Part shown: one piece after another, positions 20,797-31,220 of the stretch | Numbering within the stretch: position 1 is the first letter of the stretch | Layout: each line of letters starts with the position of its first letter | NCBI GenBank assembly: GCA_963576735.1 | Contig: OY755187.1 | Coordinates: 15,562,001-15,626,000, forward strand | DNA from: Bedellia somnulentella | Taxonomy: Eukaryota > Arthropoda > Insecta > Lepidoptera > Bedelliidae | DNA length: 64,000 nucleotides | Reading direction: 5' to 3' | The notes under the pieces: generated by a model | What the model saw: only the letters and a program-made list of their open reading frames with translations | What the model was told of the DNA's origin: nothing | Databases searched by the model: none | Translations under genes and position numbers: made by a program

Positions 20797-21753
20797 TCTA
20801 TACTTATAATAAATCTGTAGAGAGGTCAATTCTGTACATGAAATATATTTTCAAAATAACTATCAGGTGATGATTAGGGATCGATACTGATGCCAAAAAT
20901 GCAATCAGTAAAATTTTTGTCTGTCTGTCTGTCTGTCTGTCGGTTTGTATGTTCCTTATGGAATCAAAAACTACTCGACGGATTCTAACGAAACTTGGTA
21001 CAATTATTCTTCATACTCCTGCGCAGGTTTTTGTATACTTTTTAGCAGAGTAGTAAAGGGGAATTTTGGGAAATTTTGGGAAAACGGGAGAAGTTACTCC
21101 ATTTTTTAAGCTTCCGTCGCGTGTGCAGCCTTTATGGTTAAACTTAAATAGAAATCATGTATGACGGAAAAATTCTGCATAAAATTATCAAAAAAAAAAC
21201 CTTAACAGTTTATGTCTATCTTTTACGGTTGATTCACAATAACACGTGTAATTCCTGATAGCTTAGCAGTTCGGAACATTCTGATTATATTTTTTTACTC
21301 TTACGTTTGTAAACCTCTCACTCATCCCTAATTTAAAAAAAGGTAACATTATTACCTATTCAATAAAAAAAGAATCATAGAAATCGGTAGACAAACACCG
21401 AAATTATACATAAAATAAGCCAGTGCGCCTGTGACCAAAACCAAATCTTTACTAATTTATATATAACATACTAGATGGCGCCAGTAGTTGCATCCTACAT
21501 AACGTAATGATTTATTTTTCAGATTGTTATAAATACTTCATAGCGTTTTATTCCAAAATTTGCTATTTAATGGAAATACTGAACCGTTCATTAAAGCGCA
21601 TTCAAAATCACCAAACTACACTGTTTAGGGAGTGCTATAAATTAAATAAATTGAAAACATTGCGCTGAATTTGCTTAAGCAGGGACTGAAGAAAGAAACC
21701 TCAGATATTTAAAAAAACAACGCTACCCGTGCGAAGCTGGGACGATCCACTAG
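20797..21753 (+). mobile_element. Hel-1 Helitron, complete
   Basis: It starts TCTATACTTATAATAA after A and ends CACTAG before T. (CTGT)n of about five units lies at 20920-20940. The terminal hairpin has GGGAC in place of GGGCC. It abuts another Hel-1 copy head to tail. Confidence 0.85.
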
Positions 21754-22718
21754 TTTATAATAAATCTGTAGAGAGGTCAATTCTGTACATTAAATATATT
21801 TTCAAAATTACTATCAAGGGGTGATTAGTGATCGATACTGATGCCAAAAATGCAATCAGGGAAATTTTTGTCTGTCTGTCTGTCTGTATGTCCGTCTGTC
21901 TGTCTGTCTGTCTGTCGGTTTGTATGTTCCTTATGGAAACAAAAACTACTCGACGGATTTTAACGAAACTTAGTACAATTATTCTTCATACTCCTGGGCA
22001 GGTTATAGTGTACTTTTCAGCAGAGTAGTTAAGGGGAATTTTGGGAAATTTTGGAAAAACGGGGGAAGTTACTCCGTTTTTTAAGCTTCCGTCGCGTGTG
22101 CAGCTTTAGTGGTTATAGTTACATAGAAATCATGTATGACGGAAATATTTTACATAAAATTTTCTAAAACATATCCTTTTGCAGCATATGTCTATCTTTT
22201 ATGGTTGACTTATAATAACACGTGTAATTCCTGATAGCTTAGCAGTTCGGAGCATTGTGATTATATTTGTTTGTTCTTACGTTTATAGTTCTCTCATGCA
22301 TCTCTCATTTAAAAAAGTTTACATTATTACCTATTCAATAAAAAAAGAATCATAGAAATCGGTATAGAAACACAAAACTTATACATGAAATAAGCTGTCG
22401 CGCCCTGTCGTCGCACGTGAATGCTATAAGGATATTTTTTTAGTAATGGTTGCGCGCGCAAATGATAGCCGGGAGTATACATATACTCCCTGTATGTATG
22501 CAAAGTTTGTAACTCTGATTGTTTGTTTGCATGGTTTTATTTTCAGAGATACTGAACCGTTCATTGAAGCGCTTTCACAATCACAAAGCTACACTATTAT
22601 TATGCTACTACTATGCTATAAGTTGCACTAAATTTCACAAAGGTTGAGCAGTGATTGAAGAAACCTCAGATATTTTTAAAACTACGCTACCCGTGCGAAG
22701 CTGGGCCCGATCCACTAG
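21754..22718 (+). mobile_element. Hel-1 Helitron, tandem neighbour missing its first bases
   Basis: It begins TTTATAATAAATCTGTAGAG, about 7 bp short of the usual 5' end, straight after the CTAG of the previous copy. It ends CCACTAG at 22718. The internal CTGT array is interrupted (CTGTATGTCCGTCTG). The short ORF at 21828-22028 is a chance frame through that array. Confidence 0.85.
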
Positions 22719-22724
22719 TATTTA

Positions 22725-22896
22725 ATATATACTCGCGCCATTATTTCCCATTAGAGAGACTATCGCTTATGTTCCTGGCAAACCTTCTAACTTTTTATGT
22801 AGTTTACATCAATCAATCTTTTTATGAATGCTCTTTTATTCTTCATATTTCTAATGCCGGCCTTTTTGAGCACAGTTTCTATTTGGTCCAAATGTG
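22725..22896 (-). mobile_element. RTE-1 3' fragment
   Basis: It runs from ATACTCGCGCCATTATTTCCC to CTATTTGGTCCAAATGTG, matching 25430-25600 in reverse. It is diverged and 5'-truncated. Confidence 0.75.
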
Positions 22897-24032
22897 CCCT
22901 TCATGCTCGTCTTGTACTAACATTACCATCCACATACTCGTACAAATACCACGAAAATTAAATACAAGTTTACATATTGATTCAAAGTCAAAACATTTAT
23001 AGCTTCCTTTACTTATTATTATGAAACCCTCCACGGGCGAGGTAATGAAAAATGCGTGAATGTTGATAAGAGTTTATATTCAAAAGGCAAAATATAAATA
23101 GCTTGTTTCTCATTAAAAAGTAAGACAGGATTTGGAGCCTAATTCCCATTCGAAAAACCAAACGAATATCTCGCACATCCCAAATGGCATGAAACTACAA
23201 AACTACTCGTCCTGGTTTCGATGCCCAAAACGCTGAAATAAAACGGTGTAAACTCGCCACTCAGAACTGAGGGACGAATCCTGAAATCTAGTGACGATCC
23301 ACTTACTAGTTTGGCACTGAAACGGAAGTCTGGGACCACTCTGGGATTTTTAAATGGACTAGGAAAAATTTCTTTTTGACTCTGGGATTTTTAAATGAAT
23401 AGGAAAGTTTGTGTCACAGCTTAAGTGTTTGAACTTCTCAGAAACTGCTTGACATATTTCGATGATATTGATGTTGTTTTGCAAAATATTAGAATAATTG
23501 TGAATTTCCAGTAATCACTATCCTTTCATCGCCGTTTCACTAGGCCTCCTGAAAGTTTTAGATTTGCTAATTTTTTTAATCAGATGTTGTGTTTCGTCGT
23601 CGTTGATTATAATATTTATATTTTGACATTTGTATAACAACAAATAAAGCAACCAAAAAACATATCTGTTTATAATTTTGGTATATCTAACTTTACAAAT
23701 TTCAGCAGAGTATCTGCTCTACCAAAGTGGTCTATTTCGAACGATTCTGTCGATTGGTGCCAATTTTGTCCGCTTTGCTAACACCAAGTCGAAATTCGAG
23801 AAACGTGATTACATTTTCATATTGAACTTCTATTTTTGATGACTGCGCTCGATTTTGGAAATTAATTCGAGGACTCATGGTTTACCAGTGGCAGCAAATA
23901 CTATTTAGATATGGATTATGCAATATAACCTTCCTTGTTATTAACGATACAATTTGGAGTATGTAAATTAAATGATGATTCCTTGATGCTTCCTGGAATA
24001 ATTATTACATTATTATTACATCCATATGTTAT
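22897..24032. other. Mostly featureless; one small tandem duplication
   Basis: CTCTGGGATTTTTAAATG occurs at about 23340 and again at about 23381, followed by AGGAAA both times, a 41-bp duplication. Otherwise no ORF or family similarity is seen. Confidence 0.5.
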
Positions 24033-24140
24033 TAATAAATAATAATAAATAAAAATACTTTATTGAGTAGATAAAGCATACATGTGAGAGACCACTATTT
24101 GTACATATATAAAAAATATATAGTGTCGGTTATTACTTTC
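24033..24140 (-). mobile_element. LINE 3' end with TAA-rich tail
   Basis: Read in reverse, it ends CTCAATAAAGTATTTTTATTTATTATTATT, a polyadenylation signal followed by a simple tail. This is typical of a 5'-truncated LINE. The family is not identified. Confidence 0.5.
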
Positions 24141-24204
24141 CTCTAATTCCATAGTTTTGGCATGAGGGTAATTAATATTACATATTATATGATATGCATA
24201 TATG

Positions 24205-24525
24205 AACAGCCGCGATAGCTCAGTGGGTAGAACACCCCTTATCGTGCAGACGATGAGAGTTCAAACCCGGGTCGGGCCTACACCAATTTGTTTTTTCTAA
24301 AGTCACATGTTTGGTTAATTTATCATGCTTGTCAACGGTGAGGGAAACCATCGTGACTAACACCACATGACCACATGTCTAACTTGTACTTTTCCATGTG
24401 ACCGTATATTCGTAGAAAATCGGCGTTAGGCCTGCTTTTCATCACGTGAGTATACTGTCCAAGAAAAACCTGGGTACTCTGAACACCAGGTGACAATGTC
24501 ACTTAATGTTCAGAAATATAGTACC
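24205..24525 (+). mobile_element. SINE-B with best tRNA-like head, 3' end lost
   Basis: GCGATAGCTCAGTGGGTAGAAC and GAGTTCAAACCCGGG give the clearest A and B boxes in the window. The copy ends at TTCAGAAATATAGTACCT, before the CTTCGGGG hairpin and tail. Confidence 0.88.
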
Positions 24526-24589
24526 TGAACATTGCACATCTCTAAAAAATCGCAACCTAAATCTACCAAAATTAGATTTCACTTGGATT

Positions 24590-25624
24590 TTTTGATTTTC
24601 AGAGTAAACGGGGAAAACACTGACTGGTTCGGAATCTCTGGGGTGTCCGACAGGGATGTGTAGCTTCTCCATGGCTCTTCAATTTGTTCATCGATGACTG
24701 TTTGACAGAGTTGCGTGAAAGTGATTATGGACTAAGAATGAGTGGATTCATCATTAATTGCCTCTTGTATGCTGACGATCGAGTGCTACTTGATCGTCGG
24801 CAGAAGAGTTGTAAGAGATGATGAATATTGCATGTGAGTCTTTTGTAAGAAAGGGAATGAGGGTGAATGTGGATAAGACCAAAACGATGGTTTTTGAGAG
24901 ACAGGATGATGTGACAGAATGCGTGATTGCGATTGATGGCAAGGATGTGGAACAGGTGAAGGAGTTTGTATATCTGGGAGGTTTGTTTACAAGGGATGGA
25001 AAATGTGATGAAGAAATTAAAAGAAGAGTGAAAAAGGGTAATGCGGTAAATGGAGCAATAAATAGCCTAATGACCAGTCAATGGGTGTCTGAAAAGGCCC
25101 GAATGGCTGTGCATGATGCTGTTCTTGTTCCTACGCTTATGTATGGAAGCGAATATTGGGTGTGGCAGAGGAAGCATGAGAGCAGAGTGAATGCAGTAGA
25201 GATGAGGTCCCTCAGAAAAAAATATATGTTGGATTATGTGACCGAGTGAGAAATAGTGTTATTCGTGAAAAGTGTGGTGTGAAAGATGATATTGTAAGAA
25301 AGATAGAAAAAGGAATGTTGAGATGGTTTGGGCATTTAGAAAGGATGGATAATAGAAAATTGGTAAAAGGGATCTATAGAGCTAGTGTCGATGGTAATGT
25401 TAGTAGAGGACGACCACGGAGAACACACTTGGACCAAATTGAGAGTGTGCTCAAAAAGGCTGGCGTCCGAAGTATGAAGAATAAAAGAGCATGTATGAAA
25501 AGATTGATGGATGTAAACGAAGCTAGAGAGGTTTATCAGGATCGTACAAAGTGGCGATCAATAGTCTCTGCCTACCCCAATGGGAACTAATGGCGTGAGT
25601 ATATGTATGTATGTATGTAGGTAA
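24590..25624 (+). mobile_element. RTE-1 LINE, 5'-truncated, longest copy in window
   Basis: It holds the RT palm, the thumb/C-terminal region and the 3' tail of an RTE-type LINE. There is essentially no 3' UTR: the stop at 25588-25590 is followed at once by GGCGTGAGTATATG(TATG)n. That same end is carried by SINE-A. Confidence 0.85.
24642..25590 (+). pseudogene. RTE-type reverse transcriptase fragment, broken
   Basis: Three successive frames together encode the second half of an RTE polyprotein. 24642-24790 reads GVRQGCVASPWLFNLFIDD and then LLYADDRVLL, the RT catalytic motif. A frameshift near 24795 and a stop at about 24812 precede 24818-25249 (MMNIACESFVRKGMRVNVDKTK onwards, with FVYLGGLFTRDG). 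A further frameshift at about 25246 leads to 25590 (MLRWFGHLERM, RGRPRRTHLDQIESVLKKAG, ending AYPNGN). The endonuclease and RT fingers are missing by 5' truncation. Not functional. Assignment to RTE rests on the WFGHLERM and DRTKWRSIV C-terminal motifs. Confidence 0.88.
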
Positions 25625-25638
25625 TAAATTATGACGCA

Positions 25639-26188
25639 CTAGTGGTCCGCCCCGATTTCGCACGGTTGGTGTTAAATATTTTCACTGTTTACCCCCTACA
25701 GTATTTAGCCTGATGTTATATATCCTATGTCCTTTTCCTGGTTCTAAGCTGCCTCTCCAACCATTTCAGCCAGATCGGTTCATCTGTTCTCAAGTTATAA
25801 ATAGTGTAACTGACACGACTTTCTTTTATATATATTATGTGGTTGTTGTGCCTCACTCGACATAGATAGGTATAGTGTGTCGCGGACTTTTTTGTAGATA
25901 TTCATAAGATCTACAATTAATTATTATTATTAATTATTGTAGTTTAGGCAGCGTACGCAAAATAAGTAACTTCTTTGATTGATTTTTTTCAGTTTGTGTC
26001 CAAAAAATCCAAATATCTTACGGAACCCTATTTTTTTCAAAATAAAATATAGTCAATGTTACTCGTGGATAATGTAGCTTTCGAATGGTGAAAGAATTTG
26101 AAATATCGGTCAAGTAGTTTTTGAGCCTATTCATTACAACCCAACAAACAAAGTTTTCCTCTTTATAATATTAGTGTAGAAGTGTAGA
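25639..26188 (-). mobile_element. Helitron, non-autonomous, 550 bp
   Basis: In element orientation, it starts TCTACACTTCTACACTAATATT after A. It contains AAAGAGGAAAACTTTG and AAAAAAGTCCGCGACA and ends CCGTGCGAAATCGGGGCGG then ACCACTAG before T. It resembles the commonest Helitron family of Lepidoptera, as I recall it. It differs from Hel-1 but has the same terminal hairpin design. Confidence 0.8.
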
Positions 26189-27711
26189 TAAGAATAAACA
26201 AGTTATATCGGGGTCACAGAGTGGGAACAATAAGTCACCATGGATTTTTGTATTAGCATTAATTAGAGAAAGTAGTATAAGCTGGGGTTGCATAAATGTA
26301 ATTGTTGAAATCCTAGCGACGAAGCAGAACAAGGCAAGTATTCTATTTAAGAGTTTAAGATAAAAATTAAGCCAGTAAAAAGTCTACATTCATATCGCAA
26401 TTTATGCCAGTAGTGCTAAAAGAATCTATTATTCATTCGTCCATTAAAAAAACTTATTAAATAAATACCCAGCCTTGTTGGAATGTACAACAATTCAGTC
26501 TCATTCAACAATATTTCAGTCAGTTCTTTATTGAATCATTTATTAATATTTTTGTAAATACAAGGCTTTTCATTCCCTTGCTCGTTCTTAGTAAACAACC
26601 GTTGGCAAGAAAAGATCTCGTTATTATTTGGTTATACTCCCATGAACCCCACAAGTATATTTTTAAAAAATATGCGTTTAGAACATATTGACCGATACCT
26701 TGATTTGTAAAACATTACCACATTTGTACCAAAGGGCCATTCTATATTAACGAATACGATTGTTGTTTGATTTGCTAGTGTAAATAAAGATATTTCATGT
26801 TTTTTTATTTTAAACCTTGGCTTATTTGACATTATTGGTCACAGATACAAGCTTGATTTTTTTTCTGAAATAGGTGAACAGTAGCACTTGCAAAAACATA
26901 AGCAATTGTGAGCCGATATGTTACTATTAAGCCATTAAAAAAATGTCTCTAAAATTATTATTAAAAACTTGCTAATTTCGTTTTGCCATCAAATTTGATT
27001 GTGCTATCTCCACGACTTCATACTTAAAAAATTTTTTGAAACACAGTAAGCCGAAAAAACTTAATTAAAAGATTGGGCCGAATAAAACAAAAAAAATGTT
27101 ATTATTTATTGTTTAAGTCTCAAAGTTGTTGTATTAATTAGTTAGCAATTAAATGTGGTAATTTCAGTAATTCTCATCCGCATAGCAAAGCAACATCGAA
27201 AGAACAAGAGCGATAGGTATCATAAATATTTCGGCCGCACCTTGTTTGCAATGCTAATGTCAGTCGGCAACTTTGAGACTTAAATTGAATCTCTTCTCAC
27301 AGACTCCGAGGTTTTGGAGATATAGATGGGTCATTTTCTATTTGTAATAAATAAAATTATAAAAAGGTAGGAAATTTATTCATTAGATAAATAATTATTT
27401 TAATATACTTATATCATTGCAAAATACAGATCAATGGAAATTAATATTAAAAGAAAATAAAAGATTATCAAAAGAAACCAATAACATATGGATGTAATAA
27501 TCCTCAGCATATAATTATTTTAGGGACTAACGGGAGAGATTTTCATAAATTCAAGGATTAAATATGGTTATTCAGTTTTGAATAGAAATAGTTCAATAAG
27601 AGGAATTCTGTATATGATCTTTAGGATTAATTATGTAGGCCCACATTCATCGCATTTATTTAATCAATTTTCCTGCTTTGGTGATCCAACCATGTTTTTA
27701 TAAACTTAAAT
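26189..27711. other. No recognisable feature
   Basis: Fifteen hundred bases of AT-rich DNA without a repeat terminus or a credible ORF (longest 66 codons, antisense). This is the longest repeat-free stretch and might be ancestral unique DNA. Confidence 0.5.
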
Positions 27712-27919
27712 ACTTATACTCACGGCCATAAAACCCAAAAAGGGGTAGCCAGTGCTTTAGAGCTAGAAACACCTTAGCAACATTTTGAAGTTCATAGGGG
27801 GCAAGATGGTAGAAATAAAATATCGTATCACTGAAAACATCCCCATACCCTTAGTCGCCTCCTACGACACCCGTAGGTAGAAAGGGGTAGTGACATTCTT
27901 AGCTGTTACTACACGGCAA
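27712..27919 (-). mobile_element. SINE-A, full length, variant group
   Basis: Complete from TACTCACGGCCATAAAACCC to TTACTACACGGCAA. It has the CGACACCCGTAGGTAGAAAGGGG form rather than CCACCGGAAGAAATGG, marking the second SINE-A subgroup. Confidence 0.85.
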
Positions 27920-27991
27920 AAAATACTTTTAAAATAGTTAACGTTCGCAACATTCCATTTAATATATTTAAAACAACATTTAATTTATTTA

Positions 27992-28372
27992 AAGCAACCG
28001 TGATAGCCCAGTGAGTAGAACACTCGGTTATCGTGCAAACGACTAGTGTTCAAATCCTGGGTCGGGCCTACACCAATTTGTCTTCTCTAAAGACATATGT
28101 GTGGTTAATTTATCATGGTTGTTAACGGTGAGGGAAAACATCGTGATGAAACCCACATGGCTGTGTTGTACTTAGTCATGTGACAGTGTATTCGTACAAA
28201 ACGGCGATAGGCCTGCCCCCTATCACGTGAGTACACTGTCCATGCAAAACGTGGGTACTCTGAACACCAGATGACAAAGTCACGTGATGTTCAGAAGTAT
28301 TAGTACCTCTGCCAACCCCTTCGGGGATATTCGGCGTGAACGTTTATGTTTATGTTATGTTTATGTATGTTA
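27992..28372 (+). mobile_element. SINE-B, full length, subfamily 2
   Basis: Very close to 18128-18495 throughout, including GACTAGTGTTCAAATCC. It ends in an irregular TTATG/TTTATG tail. The two copies probably derive from the same active source. Confidence 0.9.
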
Positions 28373-28724
28373 TATTTAAATCCTTCAAATAAAGTACCTG
28401 AAAATCATCTAGATATTTTCACTCTTATAACATTTTACCTCAATCTGACAAAGATATTTTGCCAGGAAATGATATATATTTTAAACGAGAATCGTGCTGC
28501 GCAAGGAAAGCATGTTGCATCGATAAAGTTCATTCGAAGTCGCTGCCGTTATAACATACGTTTTCGGGAAGGTTCTATATTTACTAGCACAAATGCTATT
28601 CGCATAATTTAATTAAGCATAACGTTTTTAGAAATAATGACAACTAAATGAATTACATTTAGTTGTGATGTCATAATGCTTTGGCGTAGTTTTCACTCAC
28701 TTCACTAAATGATGACACGTAAAG
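28373..28724. other. No gene; short 11-bp hairpin
   Basis: ACAACTAAATG (28640-28650) and CATTTAGTTGT (28656-28666) form a perfect short stem with a 5-base loop. An 88-codon ORF overlapping the SINE tail is not credible. Confidence 0.5.
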
Positions 28725-28826
28725 AACATACATACATACATATACTCACGCCATTAGTTCCCATTGGGGTAGGCAGAGACTATTGATCGCCACTTCGTAC
28801 GATCCTGACAAACCTCTCTAGCTTCA
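28725..28826 (-). mobile_element. RTE-1 3' end
   Basis: (CATA)n then TACTCACGCCATTAGTTCCC, GGTAGGCAGAGACTATTGATCG and AAACCTCTCTAGCTTC, almost identical to the reverse of 25515-25615. A very short 5'-truncated copy that looks young. Confidence 0.85.
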
Positions 28827-29735
28827 AAAGAAAAACACGTAAAGAAAACTTGCTATAATTTACAATTCTGTATTTAAAGACCCTCATTTTTATTGCTTGT
28901 GTAATTTATTAATTGCGATAAAGTCTAGAATATAATACACTAAATCAATAGTAAAAATAGATATGATATTACATATCTAAAAATTATTTCTAAATTATAT
29001 TTATGGTATATATTTTATAGATCTTTTGACATGAGAAATTACCTATCTGCCTTTACCGACAGCGTAATAGCCACAAAGAAAAGTAGCTAGCACACGCCAT
29101 TTTAGAAATTGAGAGAGGAAAGGAATGATTAGAATAGTATTTATTTCGGTATGATGGGTAACCTTTTCAGCATTCATCCCAATGTAATCCTTCCAAATAA
29201 ACACGATTGTATTCATTAAAAATAAATTAAAACATTATGGCTACTACTAAAGCTAATTAATCATGTAACAGACGTTTCCGAGCCAAAGCAAACTGTCTTT
29301 TCTATATCATTCCAAACTCTTCGTCTCGAATTCTTAAGACGCCGCAAGCAGCTTGCAAATCAGTGAATTAAAAGTGAATCGGTTGACTTTGCCGACTTCA
29401 TTTGAAATGTCGACCAGACGACTTTAAGTTTCAATTCTTTATAAGCTTTCACCGGGTCGGGAACAAGTTTTACCATTCGTCATACATTTAAGTTTGGTTA
29501 CCTTCATGTTTACTTTCATGACCTAATAAGTGTAAAATTGACACAAGCTCAAAGTAGATAGTTTAAATAAATAAAAAACAAACTTGAATCATTCGGAACT
29601 TGTATTTTCAATACTTATTTTATGTATTAAATATATTTGAAGTAATTACCAAAAAATAATAATCAAACAAACAAACAATTAACCAACTTTACATTTACAA
29701 AATATACAATTCAGTTTATTGAAGAAATTTAGATT
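28827..29735. other. No recognisable feature
   Basis: AT-rich, no ORF above 60 codons, no repeat match within the window. Confidence 0.5.
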
Positions 29736-29955
29736 AAATGTCTGTTTAGTGTCGGCTTAAAATAGCACTACGCAATTTATTCCCGTGAGTGTTTGTAAGA
29801 GGTGGCTAAGGGTATTGGGTCTTTTAAGTGTTTAGGGTGATGTGGTTGAAGAGCCGTCACCAAAAATATTTTCCCAACTCAACTTCCAAAAGTGACTGAA
29901 GAATTTCTTATTACTAGGGTCTGGCTACTCGTTCTAGGGTTGCGTTTGTAGGTAT
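29736..29955 (+). mobile_element. SINE-A, nearly full length, old
   Basis: It runs from GTCTGTTTAGTGTCGGC to TCTAGGGTTGCGTTTGTAGG. The tail is lost and the 3' end degraded. Confidence 0.8.
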
Positions 29956-30387
29956 GTTTTTTCATTAAAGTGAAAAAAAAATAATTGACTACCACTTAAA
30001 AACAAAGTATCATACGAGTTGATGGAAAAAAATATTTAAACATATGTTCCTTTAATACCAATTTATTGGTTCATCTGAAACAATGCACAAAAAAAACATT
30101 AACAAAAACAAGCCTACAGTTTTTCAATATTGGCGGTTAGAAAATCAAGTTTGAAAGTTAATTTAAGTTTGTACCTACATACTAAAAGTTAGGCAAACTT
30201 GTAGTAATGAAGTTAGCACCTGGCTCAAAGGATTAAAGTTTCCGTCTATGTTTCCATTTAAAACAAGACAACTTTCATTAACTTTGCGTTTTGACAAGAA
30301 CAAGTAAAAAGTTATTCGTAAGCAGTTTAACAATTAGAAAGATATTTGATGTGGGCTTTTATTAGTGTTTGCCTCGAAATTTTACAT
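29956..30387. other. No recognisable feature
   Basis: AT-rich spacer between two SINE-A copies. Confidence 0.5.
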
Positions 30388-30588
30388 ACTTACATATACT
30401 CCTGGCTATAAATCCCAAAATGGGGTAGTCAGAGCTTTAGAGCTAGAAACTTCCCAGCCACATTTGGAAATTGTGGGGGACAACGCTCAAAAATCACTTA
30501 GAAAGCCCCGATACCTTTAGTCATCTCTTACGATCACCCATGCAAAGTAATGGGTTAGTGTATAGCACTACGCCGACACTACACAACA
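30388..30588 (-). mobile_element. SINE-A, nearly full length
   Basis: It runs from TACTCCTGGCTATAAATCCC to CGCCGACACTACACAAC, with a deletion of about 30 bp before CGCTCAAAAATCAC. Confidence 0.85.
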
Positions 30589-31040
30589 TACAACATATAA
30601 AATTTTGGGATCCATTATTATAAATATATTATGCTGAAGGCATATACGCTTTTGCTAATATCGTTCTCCAAATGAGACTGAGAAGTTATTGAAATTGAAA
30701 CATTGATTATCCAGTATAGAGTTTCAGTTGATAATTTTATACTACGAGTGTATATATAGTACATATACAAGTAGTAAGTATTATACTTACATATAAAAAA
30801 GAGAAAGAACCAAAGAAATCATTTATTCATAAATAAAAAAAAAAAAAAAAAAAAATGTTTTTATTGAGTAAAACAAGGCTACATAAATTACAACGTGCTT
30901 ATGTCTCCATTTAAACTTAAAAGTCTGTGTTTGGAGACATCGCTCCTATCTAAGAACAATAAAATTTATTATTACAATAAGATTAAAAATTAAATTACTA
31001 CAATATATCAAATTAACTTATTATTATAAATTTATTAACT

Positions 31041-31063
31041 AAATAGTTTGTATGTGTGTGTTT

Positions 31064-31104
<41 letters not shown>

Positions 31105-31130
31105 TGTGTGTGTGAGTGCGTGGTGTGCTT
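31041..31130. repeat. (TG)n microsatellite in LINE 3' UTR
   Basis: About 45 dinucleotides with a few GAGTG and GCG interruptions. It creates a meaningless Thr-His ORF on the other strand. Confidence 0.9.
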
Positions 31131-31220
31131 GAGAGTTTGTGTGTGCGTGAGATTTTTAGTGTATATGTGTACATGTTAGGACATGTGACTGTATATATAC
31201 ATATCATAATCAAACCTCTA

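Noticed and set aside
24205..24280. SINE-B heads as functional tRNA genes
   Set aside because: The A and B boxes are good, but the acceptor and anticodon stems do not pair convincingly, and every head continues into the same 300-bp body and TTATG tail.
24585..24602. TTTTTTGATTTTCAG as a 3' splice site of a host exon
   Set aside because: It precedes a frame-broken RTE fragment and no exon-like ORF follows, so it is likely chance at the truncation point.
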